In this document: positions 16,738 through 25,364 of the stretch, one piece after another
How positions within the stretch are numbered: the first letter of the stretch is position 1
Layout: each line of letters opens with the position of its first letter
Assembly: GCA_023228025.1 (NCBI GenBank)
Contig: JALOCD010000013.1
Coordinates: 1-54,393, forward strand
DNA length: 54,393 nucleotides
DNA from: Prolixibacteraceae bacterium
Lineage (GTDB): Bacteria > Bacteroidota > Bacteroidia > Bacteroidales > Prolixibacteraceae
Direction of reading: 5' to 3'
The notes under the pieces: generated by a model
What the model saw: the letters and a program-made list of their open reading frames with translations, nothing else
Database searches by the model: none
Told to the model about the DNA's origin: nothing
Position numbers and translations under genes: made by a program

Positions 16738-18852
16738 TCAATTCAAACCCCGTTTTTTTAGCAATGGTTCAATTCCAGGTGTTTTACCTCTAAAATTTAC
16801 GTAGAGTTTCATGGCCTCTTCTGTACCACCCCGTTCCAAAATATTTTTACGGAAAGCGGTGGCAACCTCCTGGTCGAATATATTTCCTTTTTCCAGATAG
16901 GCCTCAAAAGCATCACAATCCAACACTGCTGCCCAGATATAGCTGTAATATCCGCTCGAATACCCTCCGGGGAACGCGTGGTTGAAGTAGGTTGAACGGT
17001 AACGTGGAATTATTTCAGGAATCAGACCGGCTCTCTCCATGGAGTTTTTTTCAAATTTTTCAACATCAATATCTACTGCTTTGGTAACGGTTGAATAATC
17101 CATGTCGAGAATGGCGGCAGCCAGAAATTCTGTTGTAACAAATCCCTGGTTGAATTTCCCTGCTTTGATAATTTTGTCCACCAAGGTTTGGGGAATCACC
17201 TCACCCGTCTTGTAATGTTTTGCGAACATTTTAAGCACTTCCGGCTCGACTGCCCAATGTTCCATCACTTGTGAAGGCAACTCAACGAAATCGCGGGATA
17301 CAGAAGTTCCTGAGAGGGTTCTATAACGACATTTAGAAAGCAGTCCGTGCAGACCATGGCCAAACTCATGAAACAGGGTCTCCACTTCATCAAAGCTCAA
17401 CAGAGCGGGCTTATCACCTGTGGGTTTAGAGAAATTGAAGGTATTGGAAACAACGGGCCTAACATCTGCCTCTCCTTTATAATGATATTGGTCCCTGTAA
17501 TTGTTCATCCAGGCTCCACCTTTTTTGGAAGCACGGGGGAAGAAGTCCATATATAGAATCCCTACCAGTGAACTATCCCGATCTTTAACTTCAAAAACCT
17601 GACATTCAGGATGATAAAGCGGCATATTTTGTATTTGCCTGAACGTAAGCCCGTACAGTTTGTTGGCAACTGCAAATGCACCTTCCCGTACAGTGTTTAA
17701 TTCGAAATAGGGCCTTACCTGCTCTTCGTCGAGGTCGTATTTTTCCTTTCTGACCTTTTCAGCGTAATACCACCAATCCCAGCTTGCCAGCTTAAATTTG
17801 CCGCCCTCCCGATCAATCATGGATTGAATGTCCTTGGCCTCTTCTTTTGCACGCTTCAATCCCGGTGTCCAGACTTTCCCAATCAGATCATATACATTTT
17901 TGGCATTCTTGGCCATACAATCATCCAGGACATATGCAGCCCAGGTTTCAAAACCCAGCATATTAGCTTTTTGCAGGCGAAGATTGACAATTTTGCTGAT
18001 GATATTTTTATTGTCAAATTCATTGTTATTGTTGCTTCGATTGTACATGGCCTTGTACAATTTCTCCCTGAGATCTCGCTTATCTGAACAGGTTAAAAAT
18101 GGAATCCAACTTGGTTTTTGTAATGTGAAAACCCATTTTCCCTCCATATTATTTGCTTTGGCATCATCAGCCGCACCTGCGACTACTGATTCAGGCAGAC
18201 CTGCCAAATCCGCTTTCTTGTCAATCACCAGTTTGAAGTTGTTGGTTTCTGCAAGCATGTTGTTGCCAAATTTCAACTCCAAAAGTGATAGTTCGGTATT
18301 GATTTTTTTGAATTCTTCCTTTTGGTCGGCGGCCAGATTTGCTCCTCCACGAACAAATCGTTTGTAAATCTCCTCTAAAAGCCGGCTTTGCTCCCCGTCA
18401 AGATTTAACTTATTCGCCTGATCTTCTACAACTTTGACCTTTGCAAAAAGCTTCTCATTCAGAAAAATTTCATCTGTATGCTGCGAAAGCAATGGAGCAA
18501 CCTCCTCCGCTATCTTATCGATCGAATCGTTGGTATTGGCCTCCTTCACATTGAAAAATAGGGTTGAAACCCTGCTCAAAAGTTCACCGCTTCGATCCAG
18601 GGCGACGATGGTGTTGTCAAAATCCGGCGTGGCCGCATTGTTGATTATTTGATTTATATCCCGGTTGTGCTGTATGATACCCTCCTTGAATGCCGGAAGA
18701 TAGTGCCTGTTCTCAATTTTGTCAAAAGGTGGCACCCCGAAAGGCGCACTGTATGTTTCAAAAAATGGGTTCATCTCTTTCTTTGCTTTCTTTTCGTTGA
18801 CACATGAGGCCATCACTACCGTGAAAGCCATGAATAACAATACATTTTTCAT
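16738..18852 (-). CDS. dcp: M3-family zinc oligopeptidase / dipeptidyl carboxypeptidase (Dcp-like), lipoprotein
   Basis: 704 residues, matching the ~680-residue family plus a signal. The N-terminus MKNVLLFMAFTVVMASC gives a lipobox with Cys17. The zinc motif HEFGHGLHG starts at His495, so His495, Glu496 and His499 are the expected ligands/catalyst, with the third ligand in the downstream FVELPSQVMEHW block. The mature N-terminus NPFFETYSAPFGVPPFDKIENRHYLPAF is typical of Dcp/OpdA. The enzyme removes dipeptides from the C-terminus of peptides, probably in the periplasm. It is transcribed alone; the divergent neighbour is an aldose epimerase 233 bp away. Confidence 0.93.
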   Translation of the reverse strand: MKNVLLFMAFTVVMASCVNEKKAKKEMNPFFETYSAPFGVPPFDKIENRHYLPAFKEGIIQHNRDINQIINNAATPDFDNTIVALDRSGELLSRVSTLFFNVKEANTNDSIDKIAEEVAPLLSQHTDEIFLNEKLFAKVKVVEDQANKLNLDGEQSRLLEEIYKRFVRGGANLAADQKEEFKKINTELSLLELKFGNNMLAETNNFKLVIDKKADLAGLPESVVAGAADDAKANNMEGKWVFTLQKPSWIPFLTCSDKRDLREKLYKAMYNRSNNNNEFDNKNIISKIVNLRLQKANMLGFETWAAYVLDDCMAKNAKNVYDLIGKVWTPGLKRAKEEAKDIQSMIDREGGKFKLASWDWWYYAEKVRKEKYDLDEEQVRPYFELNTVREGAFAVANKLYGLTFRQIQNMPLYHPECQVFEVKDRDSSLVGILYMDFFPRASKKGGAWMNNYRDQYHYKGEADVRPVVSNTFNFSKPTGDKPALLSFDEVETLFHEFGHGLHGLLSKCRYRTLSGTSVSRDFVELPSQVMEHWAVEPEVLKMFAKHYKTGEVIPQTLVDKIIKAGKFNQGFVTTEFLAAAILDMDYSTVTKAVDIDVEKFEKNSMERAGLIPEIIPRYRSTYFNHAFPGGYSSGYYSYIWAAVLDCDAFEAYLEKGNIFDQEVATAFRKNILERGGTEEAMKLYVNFRGKTPGIEPLLKKRGLN

Positions 18853-19085
18853 GTTAAATTTGTTAGCTTATCTTATTGATAAATAATATCTTAAAATAGA
18901 GTTGCGCATCCAAAAATATCCCTGGATATTTTGAAGCACAAACATATAAAATCTGACCATAAAATGAACTGATTTTGAATAGGTTTAAAAATATTCATAA
19001 TCGTAAAATGATGCCGGTTAAATTTATATTTTTGGATAGTCGGAAGAGTCCGATTCACTTTCCATAATCAATCAAACCAACTAAC

Positions 19086-20213
19086 ATGAGAACAGTATTC
19101 TTTTCGTTTATTTTTGCGATATTTCTTTTCTCTTGTGCGGAAAGACCCGTACCGTCAACCATCAATCCACAAGCATTCAGCAAATTAATTGACGGCCAAC
19201 AGGTAATGTTGTACACCTTAAAGAATCAAAAGGGAATGGAAATTACAGTAAGCAATTGGGGAGGGCGAATCATATCGTGGTTGGTTCCTGACAAAAAGGG
19301 GAATATGGAAGATGTCGTTTTAGGCTATGATAGTATTAATGGCTATCTCAATGCAAAAGAAAGCTATTTTGGTGCAGCTATTGGAAGATATGGGAACAGA
19401 ATTGCTAAAGGAGAATTTTCCATTGGGGATATTAAATACAAACTGGCCCAAAATAATGGCGTTAACAGCCTGCATGGCGGTGTTAACGGATTTTCAGGGA
19501 AGATGTGGGATGTCGTTCAAAAAAGTGATGGTGAATTGAACCTGAAGCTTGTTTCCCCGGATATGGACGAGGGTTTTCCGGGTGAGTTAATCGTTTCCAT
19601 GATCTATCGTCTGACCAACAAGAACGAATTGATAATCCAATATGAAGCAAAAAGTGATAAACCCACCATCATCAACCTTACAAACCACAGTTATTTCAAC
19701 CTGCACGGAGCTGGAAACGGAACCATACTTGATCATCAACTTACCCTCAATGCCGATTTTTTTACACCCATTGATTCTACATTGATCCCTACCGGGGAAA
19801 TTAGAACCGTAAACGATACCCCTTTTGATTTCAGAAAACCAACACTGATTGGTTCAAGGATAAACAGTGATGATCAGCAAATTCGATTCGGGCTGGGTTA
19901 CGATATCAATTTTGTGTTGAATAAAAATCCTGACCAAATAGTCTCACTTGCTGCATCCGTGTTCGAACCCGAAAGCGGTCGTTTGCTGGAGGTATTTACC
20001 GATCAACCTGGCATTCAATTTTATACCGGTAATTTTCTCAATGGAGAATATCCTGGTAAAAAAGGAAAATACTATGGATATAGAACTGGATTTTGTCTTG
20101 AAACACAGCACTTTCCAGACTCACCCAATCAACCAAAATTCCCTTCGGTCCAACTCGATCCTGATCAGGTATATAGCCATACCTGTATTTATAAGTTTTC
20201 AGTGAATAATTAA
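19086..20213 (+). CDS. galM: Aldose 1-epimerase (galactose mutarotase), lipoprotein
   Basis: 375 residues. The signal MRTVFFSFIFAIFLFSC has a Cys17 lipobox, so the enzyme is exported and lipid anchored. Family motifs are clear: YFGAAIGRYGNRIAKGEF, GVNSLHGG, TNHSYFNLHG with the catalytic-acid candidate His201, and LETQHFPDSPNQPKFPS with catalytic base Glu339. It interconverts alpha and beta anomers of hexoses such as galactose or glucose. Exported GalM copies are common in Bacteroidota that take up sugars liberated outside the cell. Its stop codon overlaps that of the convergent CDF transporter gene (20210-20213). Confidence 0.94.
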   Translation: MRTVFFSFIFAIFLFSCAERPVPSTINPQAFSKLIDGQQVMLYTLKNQKGMEITVSNWGGRIISWLVPDKKGNMEDVVLGYDSINGYLNAKESYFGAAIGRYGNRIAKGEFSIGDIKYKLAQNNGVNSLHGGVNGFSGKMWDVVQKSDGELNLKLVSPDMDEGFPGELIVSMIYRLTNKNELIIQYEAKSDKPTIINLTNHSYFNLHGAGNGTILDHQLTLNADFFTPIDSTLIPTGEIRTVNDTPFDFRKPTLIGSRINSDDQQIRFGLGYDINFVLNKNPDQIVSLAASVFEPESGRLLEVFTDQPGIQFYTGNFLNGEYPGKKGKYYGYRTGFCLETQHFPDSPNQPKFPSVQLDPDQVYSHTCIYKFSVNN

Positions 20214-21130
20214 TGAGCTTCCCGTACCAGGTCTTTTACGTCGAAGTAGATGGAATGAATGGAGTCGTTCGAATTGTGTAACTCATTTCTTATCTTTCTG
20301 AACTGATCCTCTACCAGAGATGCAGAAACCTTGTTCTCGAGGTCAACCCCTATCACCAGCATGAATTTGCCTTTGCCCATCATCATGGCTGAAATGTAAT
20401 TGACTTGATGGATTACTGAGTTTGCCATAACAGTTTGCTCAAACTCCCTGCGCAACTCTTTGGAAATATTCTCACCCACAATCAATTTCCGAAGCTCATT
20501 GATCATGAAAAGGGAGATAGTGACAAGGAGTATTCCTACAAGAATGGATCCAATGGCATCAAAAACTGGATGAACGAACCAGGCCAGGGCAGTGGAAATC
20601 AATACAAGTGTTAAGCCAATCAAGGCAGCCGAGTCTTCCAGTAAAATTACAAACAGATTGGTATCAGTGGATTCCTTTAGAGCCTTATAGATTCCTATAC
20701 CTTTGTTTGTGTTTTTGAAGGCGGTGTAAGCAACATGAAATGATTTCCCTTCTAGCAGTATGGATACGATTAGCACGATAAATGACCAACTGATATTTTG
20801 CAAATCCACAGGATTAAATAGCTTATGAACCCCTTCGTAGATTGAGAAGGCAGCCCCAACAAAGAAAAGCAATACGGCAACCAGGAATCCCCAAAAATAT
20901 TCCTCTTTCCCATACCCGAAGGGGTGTTGTTCTGTAGCAGGCTTTGCAGATCTTTTGTTTCCTATAAGCAAAAAAACCTGGTTTCCGCAATCTGCGAACG
21001 AGTGAATGGACTCAGCTAGCATCCCGGCGCTGTGGGTCACAGCAGAGACTATGAATTTGATAATAGTAATCAAAATATTGCTCCCAAGGGCAAAAACTAC
21101 CGCTTTTACTGAACCGCTGTGTCCCGACAT
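20210..21130 (-). CDS. Cation diffusion facilitator (CDF) family transporter
   Basis: 306 residues, with about six membrane helices: 8-30, 65-75 (interrupted), 83-105, 117-135, 160-180 and 190-210. Helix II has SIHSFADCGNQ, giving the metal-site pair His43 and Asp47. HPFGYGKEEYFWGF is the conserved loop after helix II. The C-terminal cytoplasmic domain (about 215-306) has the pattern of the CDF dimerisation fold. The subgroup resembles ZNT9-like proteins. Likely exports a divalent cation (Zn2+ or Mn2+) by proton exchange. Gene stops overlap convergently with galM. Metal specificity cannot be set from the sequence. Confidence 0.9.
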   Translation of the reverse strand: MSGHSGSVKAVVFALGSNILITIIKFIVSAVTHSAGMLAESIHSFADCGNQVFLLIGNKRSAKPATEQHPFGYGKEEYFWGFLVAVLLFFVGAAFSIYEGVHKLFNPVDLQNISWSFIVLIVSILLEGKSFHVAYTAFKNTNKGIGIYKALKESTDTNLFVILLEDSAALIGLTLVLISTALAWFVHPVFDAIGSILVGILLVTISLFMINELRKLIVGENISKELRREFEQTVMANSVIHQVNYISAMMMGKGKFMLVIGVDLENKVSASLVEDQFRKIRNELHNSNDSIHSIYFDVKDLVREAH

Positions 21131-21193
21131 ACTTGAAGGTTTATGCGATCAAAAATAGTAGTTTTTAGCCAAACGAAGAGAACGAAAGATTAA

Positions 21194-21376
21194 TCTGTTT
21201 CCCTCTACCTCAAAGATTTTGACCATATCTATCTTCTTGGATTTGGAAAAGCTTCTGCGGCCATGGCGGAAAGCATGGAAGAGCTATTGGGTGAAAGGGT
21301 ATCCGGAGGGTTGTTAAAGACTGGACCGACATACACCAATGTTATGGATATCAGGATTGTGCTGATCGACACATGA
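21194..21376 (+). pseudogene. Remnant of a glycerate 2-kinase (DUF4147/MOFRL type)
   Basis: Between the CDF and cysteate synthase genes a 60-codon open stretch, without a start codon, reads IYLLGFGKASAAMAESMEE followed by LLGERVSGGLLKTG, then stops at 21374-21376. This is the GKA..MA.....LG.R...G block of the N-terminal domain of glycerate 2-kinases. Everything after it, including the sugar- and ATP-binding C-terminal domain, is gone. The piece is on the opposite strand from its neighbours. It is a decayed fragment and makes no enzyme. Identification rests on motif recall over about 40 residues. Confidence 0.6.
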
Positions 21377-21403
21377 GTATCTTTCAATGCGTTATCTTAA
21401 TTT

Positions 21404-22693
21404 CTACCTGAACATTCCGGCAATTTCCCTTTTTGTTGCCAAAGGATCTGCATCGAGCGCGAAAATTTTCTCAGGAGCCTGGTAATTGATGTTGTTCTCC
21501 TTTTTAAATTTCTCCAGTCCACCTCCGGTAATGTTGAGCATGATTACCCCATTCTTTTCGACCAGATTCTCCTCAACTGCCTTGATCAGCGAAGCAACCG
21601 CTACTGCTGCCGCTGGTTCAACATCATTGCCTTCATATTTTAGAAACAGTTCTGCAGCCTTTCCTGCCTCTTGGTTCGTTGCGGCCAAAATGGTTCCACC
21701 GGCATCCATTAAGGCATCATAAAGTCCACCTTTTAGCCCATAGGGGGGCTTTCTGTTCGATAGTACTTTTGCATTAATTTCAGTTACCTGTTTCCTTGCC
21801 ATTCCATCATCAATGGGTAGCATGGCCGGCGAACGCAGGTCCCATGCCTCTTTGATGGGTAAAAAGGGGGCATTTTGCGATAACATCAACTTCATTTTGT
21901 TGGATCCAAACCTGCCGTCTTCAAGAAACCTTAAATTGGCCTCCCAGGCTGCAATGGCCCCTGTACCACTCCCAATGGCTTGAAAATAGTAGTCGGGAAT
22001 CTTTCCAATTGTCGTTACAGCTGATAAAACAGTGGTGCCCATCCCATCCCTGCGGGCCACATTTTTGGCACCTCCTTCTGGATAAAAACCCTCCAGCTCC
22101 ACAGCGAGATTAGAAAGATATATCGCATCAAAATAATCCCCTCCCGACTCACAGGCAATTATCCTGACACAGGGATCCAGTGGATGGTCAAACCACAAGG
22201 CCCCGATATTGTCTAACGGAATTGTCAGCAACAACGGAATTTTATTTTGTGAACAGACCCGTGCAAACGCTCTCGCCGTATTTCCGGCAGAGGCAACGAC
22301 CATTGTGCCATTGGAGCTATTCTTTCTGGCACAGACAGAATAGGCCTCACACTCTTTAAAAGTACCTGATTTCATGAAGGCCCCCCGCTCCGGCCAATAT
22401 CCGTTGAAGGTGATGTACAATTGATCCAATCCCAAAAGTTTTGACAAACCTTCACTCTTATAGGTAACAGGCGCACCGGAGCCTTCCAGCACGCGTTCGA
22501 TCGGCAACCAGTCAGAAAATTTGTACAATCCCGGATTCCCGGCATGCACTTTCAATTGCCGGACATCGTAAATTGCACGTATCAAACTTGGCTGGTGAAG
22601 TTGCGGACATTGAAGTTCCCAATTCGTATCAGGATAACTCGCTCCACAACAAAGAGACTGCAGATGGTATTTCGTAGGAAGAAATTCTGTCAT
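21404..22693 (-). CDS. Cysteate synthase (PLP-dependent, threonine-synthase fold)
   Basis: About 429 residues from MTEFLPTKYHLQSL; longer starts at 22714 and 22747 are possible. The order of blocks matches archaeal cysteate synthase closely: SLIRAIYD, FSDWLPIE, PVTYKSEGLSKLLGL, GYWPERGAFMKSGTFKE (the Lys after FM is the predicted PLP lysine), ASAGNTARAFA, PEGGAKNVARRDGMGT and FQAIGSGTGAIAAWEANL. The enzyme makes L-cysteate from O-phosphoserine and sulfite. In methanogens this feeds coenzyme M; in Bacteroidota cysteate is the first intermediate of sulfonolipids (capnines). None of the later sulfonolipid genes are in this window. It is preceded on its strand by an intrinsic terminator at 22775-22810. 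Confidence 0.85.
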   Translation of the reverse strand: MTEFLPTKYHLQSLCCGASYPDTNWELQCPQLHQPSLIRAIYDVRQLKVHAGNPGLYKFSDWLPIERVLEGSGAPVTYKSEGLSKLLGLDQLYITFNGYWPERGAFMKSGTFKECEAYSVCARKNSSNGTMVVASAGNTARAFARVCSQNKIPLLLTIPLDNIGALWFDHPLDPCVRIIACESGGDYFDAIYLSNLAVELEGFYPEGGAKNVARRDGMGTTVLSAVTTIGKIPDYYFQAIGSGTGAIAAWEANLRFLEDGRFGSNKMKLMLSQNAPFLPIKEAWDLRSPAMLPIDDGMARKQVTEINAKVLSNRKPPYGLKGGLYDALMDAGGTILAATNQEAGKAAELFLKYEGNDVEPAAAVAVASLIKAVEENLVEKNGVIMLNITGGGLEKFKKENNINYQAPEKIFALDADPLATKREIAGMFR

Positions 22694-22774
22694 TGAATAT
22701 AGGTTTGAAGCCATCAAAATTAATTCATTTGAATTGGCAGACAACATCCAATCGCCAAAAAGAAGGGCTTATAC

Positions 22775-22810
22775 AAAAAAAAGCAGGGAGTATGAAAACC
22801 TCCCCGCTTT
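22775..22810 (-). terminator. Intrinsic terminator between yebC and the cysteate synthase gene
   Basis: On the minus strand an 11-bp stem with one mismatch (arms 22800-22810 and 22780-22790, 9-nt loop) is followed by eight T. It sits 155 bp past the yebC stop and 80-90 bp before the cysteate synthase start. It either ends the yebC transcript or acts as a leader attenuator for the next gene. Confidence 0.75.
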
Positions 22811-22966
22811 ACCTAACCTAAACCTAACCTAAATAACCTTTCAAAGTGTGAAAGGGTACGTTAAATATTATTATTGATCAAATCAATTACAGAGCAATTA
22901 TAATACATATTTGACATTTTTCCAAATTATTCTTCTGGTTTTTTTGTCAAAAAATGTTAAAACTAT

Positions 22967-23680
22967 TTATTCTTTCATGTTGTGATAGACGTTCGTAACA
23001 TCCTCGTCTTCATCAAATTTAGCAAGCAACTTTTCAATAACCGCCATTTGCTCCTCGTTAAGCTCTTTGGTTTCGGACGGAATTCGTTCAAAATCGGCGC
23101 TTACCAATTCGAAGTTATTCTCTTCAAGATACTTTTGTATGGGACCAAATGCTTCGAAATCGCCGTAAATAATTACGTTCTCATCCTCTTCGAAAATTTC
23201 CTGTACACCAAAATCAATCATCTCCAATTCCAGTTCTTCGATATCCAGTCCCACTTTACCGACAATTTTGAACTGACATTTTCGTTCGAACATGTAATCC
23301 ACACATCCGGTAGTACCAAGCGATCCGTTCATTTTAGTAAAATAACTGCGCACATTGGCAACAGTCCGTGTCGGGTTATCTGTAGCTGTTTCAACCAATA
23401 TGGCAATACCAAAGGGTCCATAACCTTCATAAACGACCTCCTTGTAATCTGCCTGGTCTTTTGAGGTCGCTTTTTTTATGGCACGCTCTACATTCTCCTT
23501 GGGCATACTGGCAGCTTTGGCATTCTGCATGAGTACCCTTAGACGAGAGTTAGAAACTGGATCAGGTCCTCCTGATTTGATACAAATGGCAATCTCCTTT
23601 CCAATTCTCGTAAATGTTTTGGCCATAGCGCCCCAACGTTTCATCTTTCTGGCCTTACGGTATTCAAATGCGCGTCCCAT
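22967..23680 (-). CDS. yebC: YebC/PmpR-family protein
   Basis: 237 residues, the normal family length. The start MGRAFEYRKARKMKRWGAMAKTFTRIGKEI and the block LRVLMQNAKAASMPKENVERAIKKA are the family signature, followed by YEGYGPFGIAILVE and TDNPTRTVANVR. Members were called DNA-binding regulators; a subset is now linked to easing ribosome stalling at proline runs. The C-terminus is acidic (DEDEDVTNVYHNMKE). It stands alone on the minus strand with its own upstream space of 232 bp. A simple, well conserved housekeeping gene with nothing odd in it. Confidence 0.95.
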   Translation of the reverse strand: MGRAFEYRKARKMKRWGAMAKTFTRIGKEIAICIKSGGPDPVSNSRLRVLMQNAKAASMPKENVERAIKKATSKDQADYKEVVYEGYGPFGIAILVETATDNPTRTVANVRSYFTKMNGSLGTTGCVDYMFERKCQFKIVGKVGLDIEELELEMIDFGVQEIFEEDENVIIYGDFEAFGPIQKYLEENNFELVSADFERIPSETKELNEEQMAVIEKLLAKFDEDEDVTNVYHNMKE

Positions 23681-23912
23681 AGTTTGAAAACAATTTTAAT
23701 TTCGGTGTGCAAATTTAATGGATTTTGACAAAAACTGATCAATACCCTGAGGAATGTTTTAAAAGGACAGAATTATCGTACAATTGAACAGTCCATTCGC
23801 TAAAAAATTGAACATAACCAACTTTTTACGAGAGTACATTCATGAAATATCAAATTACAGATTAAAAATTATTAATAATCAGATTTAGTGTAATTTATGA
23901 TATATTCTATGA

Positions 23913-25277
23913 TTATTCTGAGGTTTTTGAGGTTTTTATCCACTTACCCCCAGGAAAAAGTAGGATCCCATTAAGACAAAATGCACCCAGAATAATCAGG
24001 TTACCAATTTTGCTGTCTGAAAAGATCCCAGTAATCTTACCCGCCAAAGCAACCATTCCTCCCAATATCATGGCCATATTGCTGCGCAGACGGTTGTTTC
24101 TGAAACCTAACAATCCGGCTAAGACCGGAATAATAAAAGCTCCTGAAAAAAAAGTTAGGGCCATAAGAAGGGATTGAACGATTGAGGTTACCCGAAGTGA
24201 AAGTAGAATGCTTAACAAACCAAGCAGTAGCATGATCAATTTGGTCTGTCTCAACGAAACTGGTGTATCAAGATCTTTATGAATGGTATTTGCCACGATC
24301 ACTGAAGAGGTTAATAATGTTGTGGAAGCCGAAGACATGATAGCTGAAAGAATGGCCGCTACCAGCACTCCTATTCCCCAGTCGGGCAAAATAAAGCTGA
24401 GAACAGAAATCAGAGAGGAACCTTGTTTAAAATCGAACCCAGGAAATTGATGGGCAGCAAACACGCCCAGATAGGTAATCATAAAGGCAAATGGAATCAG
24501 GATCAGTGCCGTTAATAATACACTTCTGCGGGCAACCTTTTCATTTTCTGCACAAAACAGCCTCGTATATATATCCGGCCCAACCAGAAAGGTGGTGGAG
24601 TAAGTTAAAAACAGCACAAAGAGATCCATGGGACGAAAGGCATTGTTGAATGGAAATTTGAGTTGCGTCAAATCACCCGGCTTAACCGGCGCCAGGAAGA
24701 AAAGATAACATGCAATCGCCAGCACGCCTAAAATGATGATGAAGGATTGTACCAGATCTGTTTTTATGACCGATACCTGCCCCCCAACAGCGGTATAAAA
24801 GATGAACAAAATACCAATTCCCCATACAGAGCTTTCGTATGGCAATCCAAAAAAACTGTTCATCACCTTGGCGCCTCCGATTATTTGGGCTGCAATAACC
24901 CCAATCCAGGCAACCGGAATGACCAATGAGGCAATAATTTTGGCCTCTTTCCCATATTGGTCCCCAATCAACTGAGGCAAGGTATATTTTCCCTGCCGCT
25001 TTACAATGGGAGCGACCAAAACCAATAGCAAGAGTCCTAAAGCGGCGGACAACATCAGCCAGGCAGCCGCCCAACCCTGTGAAAATGCCAGATCGCTGCT
25101 GCCCAAAATAGCGGTACTGCCAATGATGGTGGCCAACAAAGACCCTGTTATTTGCCACACATTTCCCTTGTTACCCGCTACCATGTAATCTCCGGAAGTC
25201 CGGATCTTCCTTGAAGAATAGATTCCTATTCCGATCATTGCAAGGATGTAGAGGAGGAGGATGAAATATTTAAACAC
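23913..25277 (-). CDS. Sodium:solute symporter (SSS) family transporter
   Basis: 454 residues with about 12-13 hydrophobic helices. The N-terminal helix is YFILLLYILAMIGIGIYSSRK, then SGDYMVAGNKGNVWQITGSLLATIIGSTAILGSSDLAF, which covers TM2 and the sodium-site region; FYTAVGGQVSVIKTDLVQ is a hallmark loop. It is a cation-coupled importer in the inner membrane. The family carries sugars, amino acids, nucleosides, pantothenate or short carboxylates, and I cannot name the substrate. A metallophosphoesterase gene lies 87 bp upstream in the same direction, but the intervening 7-bp tandem repeats argue against a conserved operon. Confidence 0.88.
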   Translation of the reverse strand: MFKYFILLLYILAMIGIGIYSSRKIRTSGDYMVAGNKGNVWQITGSLLATIIGSTAILGSSDLAFSQGWAAAWLMLSAALGLLLLVLVAPIVKRQGKYTLPQLIGDQYGKEAKIIASLVIPVAWIGVIAAQIIGGAKVMNSFFGLPYESSVWGIGILFIFYTAVGGQVSVIKTDLVQSFIIILGVLAIACYLFFLAPVKPGDLTQLKFPFNNAFRPMDLFVLFLTYSTTFLVGPDIYTRLFCAENEKVARRSVLLTALILIPFAFMITYLGVFAAHQFPGFDFKQGSSLISVLSFILPDWGIGVLVAAILSAIMSSASTTLLTSSVIVANTIHKDLDTPVSLRQTKLIMLLLGLLSILLSLRVTSIVQSLLMALTFFSGAFIIPVLAGLLGFRNNRLRSNMAMILGGMVALAGKITGIFSDSKIGNLIILGAFCLNGILLFPGGKWIKTSKTSE

Positions 25278-25283
25278 AGATAT

Positions 25284-25350
25284 AAGTTATGAGTTATGAG
25301 TTATGAGACATGAGTTATGAGTTATGAGACATGAGAGATGAGATATGAGT
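25284..25350. repeat. 7-bp tandem repeat tract (agttatg and variants)
   Basis: About nine copies of gagttatg/gagacatg-type 7-mers fill the short space between the metallophosphoesterase stop and the symporter start. It is a simple-sequence tract that can gain or lose units by slippage and lies immediately 5' of the symporter start. Confidence 0.7.
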
Positions 25351-25364
25351 GGGGAGTGAGGTGG

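Noticed and set aside
17828..18367. 179-codon open frame antisense to the M3 peptidase
   Set aside because: Shadow of the conserved peptidase; Ser/Leu-rich translation without motifs.
22810..22835. Telomere-like acctaacctaaacctaacct repeat
   Set aside because: Only about three short units within a bacterial intergenic leader; no sign of a replicon end. It is mentioned only as part of the leader.
22861..22917. 18-codon leader peptide as a cysteine-sensing attenuator
   Set aside because: It contains only one Cys codon and no run of sulfur amino acids, so classic ribosome-stalling attenuation is not supported; kept only as a possibility within the leader finding.
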